Shown: positions 22,001 through 34,000 of the stretch, piece by piece | Position numbering within the stretch: the first letter of the stretch is position 1 | How the letters are laid out: every line of letters starts with the position of its first letter | Assembly: GCA_963920525.1 (NCBI GenBank) | Contig: OY986435.1 | Location: forward strand, 171,031,327 to 171,095,326 | Direction: 5' to 3' | DNA: 64,000 nucleotides | DNA from: Dichetophora obliterata | Lineage: Eukaryota > Arthropoda > Insecta > Diptera > Sciomyzidae | Made by a program: the position numbers and the translations under genes | The notes under the pieces: model-generated | Database searches by the model: none | The model's input: the letters and a program-made list of their open reading frames with translations, nothing else | What the model was told of the DNA's origin: nothing

Positions 22001-25000
22001 AGAATTCTTCAACGAAAAATTACATTCATTTCTCAATTTCCTTCTGGGATAGTCGAAAGAATACATTGCAAATTATTGAAACCTCGTTATGCTCCGCCCA
22101 ATCCACAAGAAAGCTGATCCCACTATTTGCGCCAACCATAACGGGATTTGGTGCATATAAGACTCTGTCAGGCTAAACTTGTAGCATCTTTATGCAAAGC
22201 AAATGATGCACAGTGTAACGAGGTGGACAAAAGTAGGTATGGAAATAAAAGTCATAAATTGGTAAAAGTAAGTATGCATATTTATGGTTAGGAATCTTAG
22301 TTATGCGAATCTTAAAGGTTTATTTGATATCTTTTCATTTGTGGTAGTTATGGTCTTTATAAGCTGCCTTCAAAATTGTACGAAATTTTAGTTTATATAG
22401 TTTTGTACTGAATATTTTCCAATATAAGAAAAATTTCAGTATAATTCATACGCGAAACTTTAGAAAAAATATATTTTACAAGATCTTGCTGAAAAAAATT
22501 TTTCATGCACCACAAAAAAGATCCTAGAAATCCAAAAAACTTAAATTTCTAAATACATTTAAGGAATAAAAACATTTTGGTTTATTTTTATTGTTTAGTA
22601 TGCTAAAAATATGCCTTTTTCAACACATTCCCAAAATTTGGTCTAAGACTACATTACAATAAGGATTTTATGACCACTTTTATAAAGCATTCTGACGAGA
22701 ATGCGCAAATTTATATGAAAATATAAAAAAATTTTCATAAAGTTTAAAACGCAATAAAACAAAAACGAATTTTTTTTTTAACTTTGATTATGTCTTCAAA
22801 TAACTCTTTGCCAACACATTCTCAAAATTTACGAAGCCAAAAATAAAAGCTAAGGATTTTATGACCTGTTTCCTGGAGCATTTTTTGACGAAAATGTGAA
22901 AATTTATATGAAAAAATAACAAATTTTTCATAAAATTTTAAGGACAGCTACAAAGTTAAAACAAATTTGTATAATTTAGTTTTTATTTTTAAACATGCCT
23001 TTTTTAACACATTCCCAGACTATTTCCGAATAAGAATTTTATGATCACTTTTCTAAAGCGTGTTTTGATAAAAATGAGCACCAATTGTTTACCTAAAAAT
23101 ACATGACAAGGTTACATTCCACATTTTTAACAAAAATAGTTCTGAATTTAATGCTTTTTTGTGCAAAGACAATAATACAAAGAGACTTGAAATTTTTCAC
23201 GTAAGTAATAAAAGAATAAATATCAATAAAATTTTATTTATTTTTCCAATATTTATGCATCTTCCTCTTGCTAGGTGATGTCGAAAACAGTCGTTTTCAC
23301 CAAGGGCGAATATTTCTCGAATTATACGCATCTTATTTTATTTTTATTCATCTTAAATTGTTTGTTAAGGCTTTGACTACACTTTGACTACACTTTGATT
23401 CACTAGATTATTAAGTTTCGTTACAATTTGCTATCCCTAATTTTACGCTGTCGTTTTCAACCATTAATATTAAGGTTGTTGGCTTAAATATGTTTAAATA
23501 TTAAGAGTACTACCTTAGAAGCTAGTCATAAAGAGTTTAGAAAGATTAGCTAACATCATACCCGTAAGCATTTTTGAGAACTATGCAATAGAGATCTATT
23601 CCGTGAGTTACTGCTTTCATCAGATTCTTTCATATCTTCTCTTAGAAAAATATTAGGAACAATAAAAGAAAAATGATAATGAAACCAATATTCATTTAAT
23701 TTCTGATCTCGATTTCTCTGACTTTGTGTCGAGTGGCTTTACGAATTATTCTGATGACTGTTAATAATTTTCTGTATTTTCTCTCATTACCTAACATCTT
23801 CATTGAATATTGTATTTGAGGCGGTTGAAGGACGTGGCCAATCTGAATAAAATAATTATATGATAATTAAGTGAAACCCGTTAAAAATAAACAAGTTCAT
23901 TTCTTTTCTTATACTATCAACAACTGGAGATATTGCATTTTTATTCTTCATTTTGTATGTGAGATGAGCAAAGATAGTGGCAGATCTAAATGAAAATTTT
24001 ATATGATAATTATAAGACTGTAGTTATTAAAAAAATGGTTCACTTTCTTTTTTAATACTTTTTACAACTTGAGATGTTGCACTTTTATTCTTACTTTTGT
24101 ATGGGAGGTAGGTCACGCCGATCTTGATGAAAATTTGTGTGGCGAAATATATAAATTATATTTATAAAATAATGACACATGCTAAATCTCATGTATCTAC
24201 GATGATTCTTTCTATTTTTGTCCCTCATCCCACATACCTCGTTACACTGTGCGATGCGTGTATTTGACGAAGATTTTGTTCAGAAGCCGAGAGTAAACTA
24301 TTATGGCTCCATGTAAGAAGAATACCATACAAGAACGAAGACAGCTGGCTCAGTAAAGAACGATGACGTGAACTCAGTATGAAATTGGCTTTGTGAAAAA
24401 AAAACGTAGAATTCGTAGAAGAACAGAACGTAGAATTCCCTTTTATACAATAATAGAGACAAATTCTAGTTTCCTTTTCATATATATTTTTCAAAACTAT
24501 TTTAAAGTATTTCATCTTCTAAATAAAAATTATTCAAAAACAAATTCGTTTTGTATAATAATTTTCGTTTGATATTTTTAGTGATGATATTTTTAGTTTG
24601 TTGTTCTTTTTCATTTTTATGTTGGTTAAAACTAAATGTAATTCAAAGTTATCTATTCTTCTATCCATACTTCTATACTATAATATCAAAGGAGACTCAC
24701 GTATATTCGTCACTTTAGAGCTTGAGAACGGCAGGCGCTTATTCAATAATTAGTTTTCTATTGGGTAGTTATTGTACCCATTTGAAAGTTAAGCTATATA
24801 AATGTGCTAATTATTATTTAAATAATTAATTACAGTCATAAGAACATAACTATACAATTTCATTAGATATTCATATTCTCAGCGAGAAAAAAGTTTTCTC
24901 TTTTTAAGCTCTATTTGAGCAGCACACAAAGCAAAGCTAGCTAACAAGATAGAAAAATTTTTTGTGTTGAAAAAAAGCTATATTTTCAAGCTCTTCTTGA

Positions 25001-28000
25001 GCAAGATAACAAGAAGTCAACAAGGTCCGCAAAAAGGGCACAGCAACATGTAATGTGTGCGGAACCAATGCTGCCACCTTTTTGAATGTAAAAATACCGC
25101 CTTTTTTATAAAAACACTGACAAAAATTAGCTAGAGCAATTTTTTAGTTTAAAGTACCTTCTTTATACGAAACACATATTAAATTCTAAAATAAATTAAA
25201 TTTTAAAATAACATAGGTTTACATATAAGGGTCAACTTTTGGACCAGAGCAGATAAAGTTTTGTAGTTATATGCAAAAATATATCTTTTTAACGGATTGG
25301 AAATGATGAAATATCTGTCAAACCATCAATGGCCTTGGCGAAAAGTGATAGATGCGATTGCGAAGGTGTTTATTTTAAATCAAATGGAGTTTAATATTTC
25401 TATTTCAGATTATGCACGAAGTATTGTGGCGTGCATTGCAAAATTAACACATTTACAGACAAATTTTCTATACACGCATTTAATGTGCGGAAATAAGTTA
25501 TTTCGCATATTTTTAGTGCTTATTGTTTAACTACATAAGTCACGTATTAATCCGATCTGGTAAATGTACATTGAAAGAATCAACACTGGCAGCCATTTTT
25601 TAAAAAAAATGAGAAAGAGAACCTACAGTTTTGAAGAAGTATTGTTATCTGTATCTTTAAAATAATATTATGAAAATTTTAAGCTGTTGCACAATTCGTC
25701 CTTTATTGTTAAAAAACTGAGATAAGTTGTGCGAGATAGAATTATTTGAGGCTAACGAAAACACCGCTATCTTGAAATTGTTGAAACTAAATGTATTTGT
25801 GAATAATCCATTTGATGCTTTTATGTTCTGTTTTGTGTTTCATAATATTTTAGAACGTAATTTCACTTTTTAATGGCTTAAATAAGTAAATCAAGTGCAA
25901 AACTAATTGACAATTACTACAGTTTTTAACAGGGTTTTTTTCTACAATTAACAAAATAAAAAAGAAATGTAAGGGCGAATACAATATTGCAATGCTTTTT
26001 TTAAGGAACCGATGCTAGCCCAAATCGCTCTTACAAGTAGAGACCTTCAAATTCACCGCTGTACTTAATTTTTTTGCAAAGTTTTGCCGTTGTCATTCTG
26101 TTAAAAAGTACATCATAATTTGTATGATGTATATTCATATAAAGATGTTTTATTTAAAATATACAATTCTCCTGAATATATTCGAAAAATTTAGAAAACA
26201 AAAAAAATTGCAAAGTATAATAATTCAAAGCTAAGAGAGAAATTTTTCTAATTACTTATTAAATCGCAGACCTAGAACAAAACAAATATACATACAACAA
26301 CGAAACAACTTTTCATTTTGAGTTTACTATAATCCCGTTTTTATTTTAGATTCAAAGGCACTGCAACCACCTACTCATCTCATTCTATAATATTATTTTC
26401 ATTTTTCCAAATGACCAATTTCTTTTATAAAAGAAGGTTTAATCCTTTTTTTAATATAATAATTTTTTATTTAAATCGAAGTCAACGAAAAATTTTCATT
26501 TTATGATTAAAAGTTTTTAAATTGCATTTAGTATTTTTACCGCAGGAGAAGCAGCGGGTATTTTCTAGTAATTCACACAATTACATATGGCTTTTAAGTT
26601 TCTCGAAAAAATGTTGCATTTTTTGTGCCCTCTCTTAGAATTCTGAAATTTTCTTCTTCAGGTCACTATTTTTTTTCTCAAGAGCGCAGAATTTTCAAAA
26701 AGGGCCGAAAAAATGTAGCACTTTTTTTAATGTACAAAAACGTCGTTGAATAAATTAGAATTCAAAAGTAGAATTGACGTTCTATCCAAGTCTTTTAATG
26801 TAATTCTACATAAGTGTAAGCGATGATAAAATAAAATTTTCTACATAGTCTGTGTGTTCTTCAGGCGCGCACGCAGGGTGGTTTGGGGGTTAGATACCCC
26901 GAGACTTTGACGAGCCTTGAGAGAAACACTCATTACAACATAAAAAATAAAATAATAAGACTCAATTTAAAACATTTATTGGGACAAGACTATAATATAT
27001 AGACTCACAATTTCTTTTAAGCACACTGAAGGAATATATGTTCAAATTTAATGGAACTGTGTTCATGTTAAATGAATTTGTTTTTTAAATAGAGCTTGAA
27101 AAAATTTCATTAACTTAAACTCATATGTTTGTACAGTTCAATTTTCAATACAGGGTTCAGTTTTTTCTTTCAAAACAATATTTTTAAATATACTTTTATA
27201 GCAAACATTTACAGCTTAAAACATTTGCATAAAAAAAAATTTTTTAAAAAAATTTTAGTATTGAAAACAAATACTTTAAAACATAAATTTAAAATATTGT
27301 TCTTAAATTAAAAACAATAAAATTAAACCGCCATTTATTCAATGCCATTTTTTAACTTTTTCAAGTTTTCGACATCAAATCAATAATAAGCGATCCCTGG
27401 AACCCCTCGAATACCATATTTTAACTCCATTCGATGAAATTTGCATTTTATTGTGGCTTAAAATATTGAAATATTTTATATATGAAATTAGTTTTTATTT
27501 CATCTTATGTTCATTATTTGTAAAACCAATTTGAAAAATATTTTCACACAATCAAATGTAAAATCGGGGTTTTTCTCAGCGTGGTCTCAATTTGCTGGCA
27601 ATTATTGACAAAGATTCTACTGAACATAATTTTTCAGTTCCAACTTAGATAGCGACGTATTTTTTTTAATTGTAAAGAAATAATAAGTTAAAATTATAAA
27701 AAAAAATAAATGAGTTTTAGTTGAAAATTTAATGCGCTATTTAAAATTTTGTTTTGTAGAAACACAAAAGTGTCAAATTTCTATTTTAAATTTTTTTTTT
27801 TAACTTTAAAGTATGTTTTCATTCTCAGTGTAAATAATACAAAAAATTATTCCAAAATGAATTTATTTTTGTTTGTTTTTAATTGCATCTTCTTCTCAAT
27901 AGGTGGCATAAAAAAGCAGTCCTTTTCAGCCGGCGGAAAGATATTTTGGTTCCGATTTATCGAAAAAAAATCAATGTGCATTTTAATAAGGATACTTGTA

Positions 28001-31000
28001 GCTACAACCTTTACTAGAATTATTAAGTTTGGCCCAATAGGAAGAATTAAGCACGACTTTTTAAAAAATGCTGTCATTTTCAACGCTTTTGATCTCCATA
28101 GCGGGGGAAAATTGTAACCAAGCTTTATAATAGTAGTTAAGGTTGTCGTAATCTTATTAATGTGCACTTTGATTTTCTTTTTTTCGATAAATTGGGAACA
28201 AAATATCTTGACATCGGCTGCAAAGGACTATTTGTACTCTGAAAGCAATGTAGTCTGAAAAAAAATGTATTTTATTTATGTAAAAATTTTTTTACGTTTC
28301 TTTGTATTGTAGTCTTTTCAATAAATATCAACGCTAGTTGAGTTCGTTGAAAATGTTTTTAAGCCATAACTTCTGAACTCTTAAAGAATACACTTTCGTT
28401 TCATATCTTTGGAAAGGTAGTGGAATGTTAAAAAAATGAAAATAATGAAAATGAAAAAAATTATACTTTGAAATTAATAATGGGCCGTGGTACTGCAATT
28501 TTTTGACAGTTTTAATATTTTTCCCTCAAAATAAAATTTCCAATGATACGCTATTTACGAAAATCGCATTTAAATTGACTGAGCAACGTTGTCTCAAAAT
28601 GGACCCTATTTTGGCATTCACATGGCCATGGGTCCGCGAAAGAAATCTCAAACTCCGGATTTGGTTTTCTAAACAATAAACTAGTCTAAGTACAAAATTT
28701 GAGCCAAATCGGAGATGGTCAGTGCAACTGATATTACACTGCAATGCGAAATGGGCGACATATTAAAAACAATCTGTTCCTACTTTGACGAAATATGTTT
28801 AATGCAAATTTTATTATAACATATTGTTAAAAATTGGTTAAAAAATTGCTTGAAACATTTTTTAAAATATTGTATGAAAACTCATGCATTGATTTGAAAG
28901 GCATTGTGTTGAATTTAAAAACGTGATGATTTTTCCAGTGTATAAATTGATTTTGATCAATATTTTGTACCCCATATTTGCAGGCACTGCTTGAAACAGA
29001 CAAATCGATCTGTAACATTCATATATCCGTTATATACGTTATATATCCATCGACAAGCCGATTCCTGCAGATTGGTGCAACATTGCCGGCTTCAGTCGCT
29101 TCAAGCAAACCCTCGTTGTCGTCGCTTCGAAGACCCAAAACATGCATAAGAAGTAAAACTGGAGAATAAAGGCTCAATGGGTTAGCTCTTCTAAATGCTC
29201 ACAGGGATGTGGAAGTGACCACGAAAGAAATTTTAAATGCATTAGCCCAAAAAAAAACATATATTATTATTATATATTATAAGAAAAAAATTGTAATAAG
29301 TCTAAACAAAACAAAAATAAGAAGGCTCGAAATTTTTTCTGGGTACGCGCCTGGTGTCCTTCAACTTGTATGTTCTTACCATGGCCGTGGCCAGGATTTA
29401 CCCATGGGGGTGGAATTTGATGAACATTTTTTGTATTAAAATGGAAAAAAGTTCCTTTGTACTAGAGCTCCAACTTAAGCACGTGTTTCGAACTACATGT
29501 GTACACGGAAGTTCGAACTCCGTGAAGTTCGTTTTTGAAAACACGTACTCGAACTACACGTGAATGTCAAGCCCGTACTACACGTGTAGAAACAAAAGTA
29601 CGTGTTCACGTGTATACGTGTTCACGTGTACACGAGAACACGGGTTCACACGTTCACGTTTTTTTAGTATTCGCGTTTTCACGATTTAGACGCATCCAAG
29701 CCAATTCCCATAGGTTTTTATTGTCTTTGGGCAAGAGATTATTTAACAATAAGTTTGGCCAACTTTTTATAGTTTACTGGAGCTTGCTGACGCTTCATGG
29801 CTTCAATGGCTGGCTAATATCTGACCTTTTGTGGTTTCTATGGAATTTTTTAAAACCTTGTACAAGAAATCTATACTTTTATGTTCTTAGTTCTTCTTAT
29901 TGCTAGAGTGCCGGTATGAATGATACGATTGCGTATCAAATGAAATATTTTTGACGAAAGCGTCCACGAAACCCATAAAAGAAGCGTGAACAAGTGCACA
30001 CGTGAACACGTACTTTTGAAACTACACTTGTAGTACGTGTAGTTCGAGTACGTGATTTTTTAAAATATTCTTACAAACACGTGTACTCGTACTAAACGTG
30101 TTCACGTGAAAATGAGAGCTCTATTTTGTACCCCACTAAAAATTTACCTTGATTTTTTTATAACGATTCCCAAAATATTTTGGCTGTAACTATACCCGCC
30201 AGTGAAACATTATGCAAAAACCTCCAAAAATCATGTCTTTCGTATATATTGGCTGGAAGAATAGTTGTAAAAAAATAAACTGTCAGATATTAAGGGCCGG
30301 TCAGATATTAAATTTAAATTTTTGCAATAGCATTAAAGATAATACTGTTTTTCGTGCCTATTTCAATTTTTTTTTTAATTTATTTTCACTAAAATTAAAA
30401 TAACTTCATTATTTAAAATCAAGACATCGTTTGAAAGGTTTTGAGTCCTTGCGTTCCTAACCAGAGTTTCTAGAAATTATACATATTAAAGTTAAAATAT
30501 TAATTATAAAATAAAAACCTTCTGAAAAAATTTTATAGGAAATTAAAAAAAAACATAAAATTTTTGAATTTTTAAAATTTTTGTATAGAAATAAAATAAA
30601 AACATATCGAAAATTAAGTCATCTTTTCTGCAAATTCTACAAACACGTATACAGACGAGTTAGTGTGCGATCACTGTGAATGCTAAGGGATGCACATCCG
30701 TTCAAACGAATCTCGCCCATTGAATTACGGAGATATGTTTTAAGAAATTTTAGGGATGAGAACGATGAGATATCTCAATTTAATAAATTTTTAAAGATAG
30801 AAAAACTTTTACTTTAACTGCATAAATCTTAAAACCTAAAAATTCACAAAAATACTTTAGCGATTGTCTTTAAACTTTTCCACTGGTCAGAATTCTGAAA
30901 AATGCAAGTCATTTATTTATAACTCATGAGTCACTTCAAACATTCCTCAAAAATTAAACCAGGTTCTGACTCATTTCTTTAATTCGAAAGTTAATTGTTT

Positions 31001-34000
31001 AAAAACTATTGACTTTAAAAGAGTCACAATGAAAGGAGCAAACAAATTTATATATAATATATAATACATAATATATAATATATAATATATAATATATAAT
31101 ATATAATATATAATATATAATATATAATATATAATATATAATATATAATATATAATATATAATATATAATATATAATATATAATATATAATATATAATAT
31201 ATAATATATAATATATAATATATAATATATAATATATAATATATAATATATAATATAATAATATATATATAATAAAACTTTTTGTGCTGTAAATTAATAA
31301 GATGCTGTATCAAGAAAACTGCCATAAGCAAAGCTAAAGAAAACTCATAACTTGCAATGAGCTTCATTTGCATATTTGAAGCAAGCCAACAAACTCCAGC
31401 AACAAAACCATGGATGCTGAAATTAAAATTTTCGAGAACCGCTTGAGAGAAAATTAAAATAAGTTGTTGACTGAAGAATACTTTAAAATCTTTCTAGGCT
31501 GTTCGTAATTAGAAAGGTTTTTTCAGTAAACATGTGAATGTCATTCTTGTTGGTTTCACTGTTATCATCACTACCATTATCTACAACTGCCGATGTCAAG
31601 GGTTGTGAGTGCCATGGTAATTTTTAATGTATCACGTTTGATCCGATAAATCACAATACACTTGTTTCCACTATTGTTGTTTACACGAATCAACTCATAA
31701 CAAAGACCTTTTACTCATTAACGCACCTTCAGTATATGATTTTTTAAGTTTTTTTAGAACATATTTAAGTGATTCAATGAAATAATTATTAAAATGTATT
31801 AATTTTTTAACAATTTCGACCCTCTGGGAGGGTGTTAGAACCCCGAAAACCCCCTTGGCTACGTCCCTGGTTCTTACTATGATTTCTTTTCTCAGGGTAG
31901 CCGCAATTATAGAACATTTGAAAGAAATAGTCTTTAAAATTATATGTACAGTGTTGCGCAAAACAATAGCAACAAAATAAGTGCGCTGCAACAAAATCGT
32001 GTATCTTTTTTAATATTGGGGACACCTAAAAATGATCATAGGAATCAAAGCATGTATTCATACATCATATATAAAACAAATCAAACTCAAATTTGGTTTT
32101 TTTTTTATTAAATTTAAAATTAATGTGACTACATTCAATTTGTCTGTGAGCAAAAGAAAAGCAACAAAACTTGAAAAATTTAAAAAGAGAACAGAAGTTC
32201 GAAGAATTATTGGTAAAAGGTCCGTTATTGTAAAAAACGTGTTGTTTGTAAGTCATAAACATATAAGTTTAGTTTTTTTTTATTGTGCTAGTTGTGACAT
32301 TGACTGTTCCATTTATAATGGCACGTTTTAAATACTGTGAAGCTCTTAAATTACAAATTATTTCCGAATATAAAAACGAAAATTCGCAAATGTCTAACGT
32401 GAAACAGTTTGATATTAATCGGTCAATAGTTTGCAGATTAATAAAGAAATATACCTTCAAAAAAGACGTAACAACGGTACATTAAAGAGGGCGACCGCGG
32501 AGGACATCGCTGCGTGATGACAGGAACATTTGTGGTGTGTTCAAACGAAATGCATTTGCCAAATCCAAAGAGGTTGTTCGGACACTTGATTTTGATATCC
32601 ACCACAGCACTGTTTGAAGACGAACCGTTGAGAACGATTAAAGAAGTTACAGACCGGCAGAGAAACCTTTGCTTACCGCTAAGCACAAAAAACAAGGAGA
32701 GGTGTTACAATTTAAACATCTCTGTCTGAAATTGTGACAACTAGTTGCAATTTATTGTTTTTTAGACTCAGTCTTCCAAAAGAGCACCTAAATTGGACCG
32801 TTCAAAAATCGAAAACCGTTTTTTTAGCGATGAATCAAAGTTCAACTTGATTAATTCAGATGGGATGTGCACGGTACGGCACCACGCAGATACACGACTT
32901 GAAGCCCCAAAATCCAAAATAAATTTTAAACACGGAGGCGATGGCATTATGGTCTGGACTTGTTTTTCCTATAATGAAGTTGAACCATTTCAAAAAATCG
33001 ATGGAATTATGGATCGATTTGTATATAATGACATTTTAGAAAGCAAGATGCGACCACATTCAGAGTGGAATATGTCGCTTCAGTGAACGTTTCAGCCCGA
33101 TCACGACCCGAAGCACACTTCAAAGCTCATCAAAGATTACATTAGAGGCAATGGGATTCAAGTCCTTGATTAGCCGGCACAGTCACAATGACTTGAATCC
33201 CATTGAAAATCTTTTTGGGACTTTGAAGGAAAAAGTTTCTGGTCAAAGGTTTTCCAATAAGACTGCACTGTATGAAGTCCTGAAACTTAATTGGAAACAT
33301 ATACTAATACTAACATATATACTTTAATAGAGTCGATGCCGCTCAGATGTGCAGCGGTTATCAAGAATAATGGATCTTACACCAAATATTAATTATGTTG
33401 CTTTTGTTTTGCTCTCAGACAAACTGAATGCAGTCATATTTATTTTAAATTTAATAAAGAAAACAAAACCAAATTGGAATATGATTTGTTTTTAATATGA
33501 TGTATGAATATATGCTTTGATTCCTATAATCATTTTTGTGTGCCCCTAATATTTAAAAAGATACACGATTTTGTAGCAGCGTACCGATTTTGTTGCTATT
33601 GTTTTGCGCAACACTGTATTTAATGTTTTTTTTTTACATGATACAAAATATTGCCTGATAAAATAGAATTTTTTTAAGTTTCATGTATTTTAGAAATTAG
33701 TACCTCTGAATGAAGTAATTCTACTACAAACTTTAGCAAATTGTACTTTGAAAACTTGAAATTTGTAAGCTTTTCCTCTTGATTTTCTACAATTTTGCCT
33801 TCCTTTTTGTTTAAGATGCCTGCGGAGGCGTCATTGAATACCCAAATGGCACCATCACTTCGCCGTCATTCCCCGACAAATATCCTCTGCTCAAGGAGTG
33901 CATTTGGGAAATTATTGCACTGCCAAAACATAAAATATCATTCAACTTTACACATTTCGATCTGGAGGGTACTTCACATCAGCAATCTGATTGCGGCTAC

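Larger units (their letters stand above)
29380..31869. mobile_element. hAT-type element, 2.49 kb, directly beside the previous one
   Basis: It is flanked by perfect GTTCTTAC octamers (29372-29379, 31870-31877). The ends are CATGGCCGTGGCCAGGATTT and the inverted CAGGGACGTAGCCAAGG, both leading into G-rich subterminal sequence. No transposase remains. It contains the smaller hAT at 29463-30123 and an AT satellite. Confidence 0.8.
20573..33815 (+). other. tok: 13.2-kb repeat-filled intron of tok
   Basis: The boundaries are GTGAGC at 20573 and TTTAAG at 33815, joining EGF1 to CUB3 in frame (phase 1). Other visible introns of this gene are 62-549 nt. The extra length includes two hAT elements, a nested hAT, a satellite, a Tc1 element and tandem repeats, all annotated separately. 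Confidence 0.9.

Noticed and set aside
27749..28117. 122-codon + strand frame in the intron
   Set aside because: Low-complexity Phe/Lys/Asn-rich composition expected from AT-rich DNA inside a hAT relic; no domain.
30999..31373. 124-codon frame with a IIYYILY repeat
   Set aside because: It is the translation of the 7-bp AT satellite; the period of three units gives an open frame by chance.
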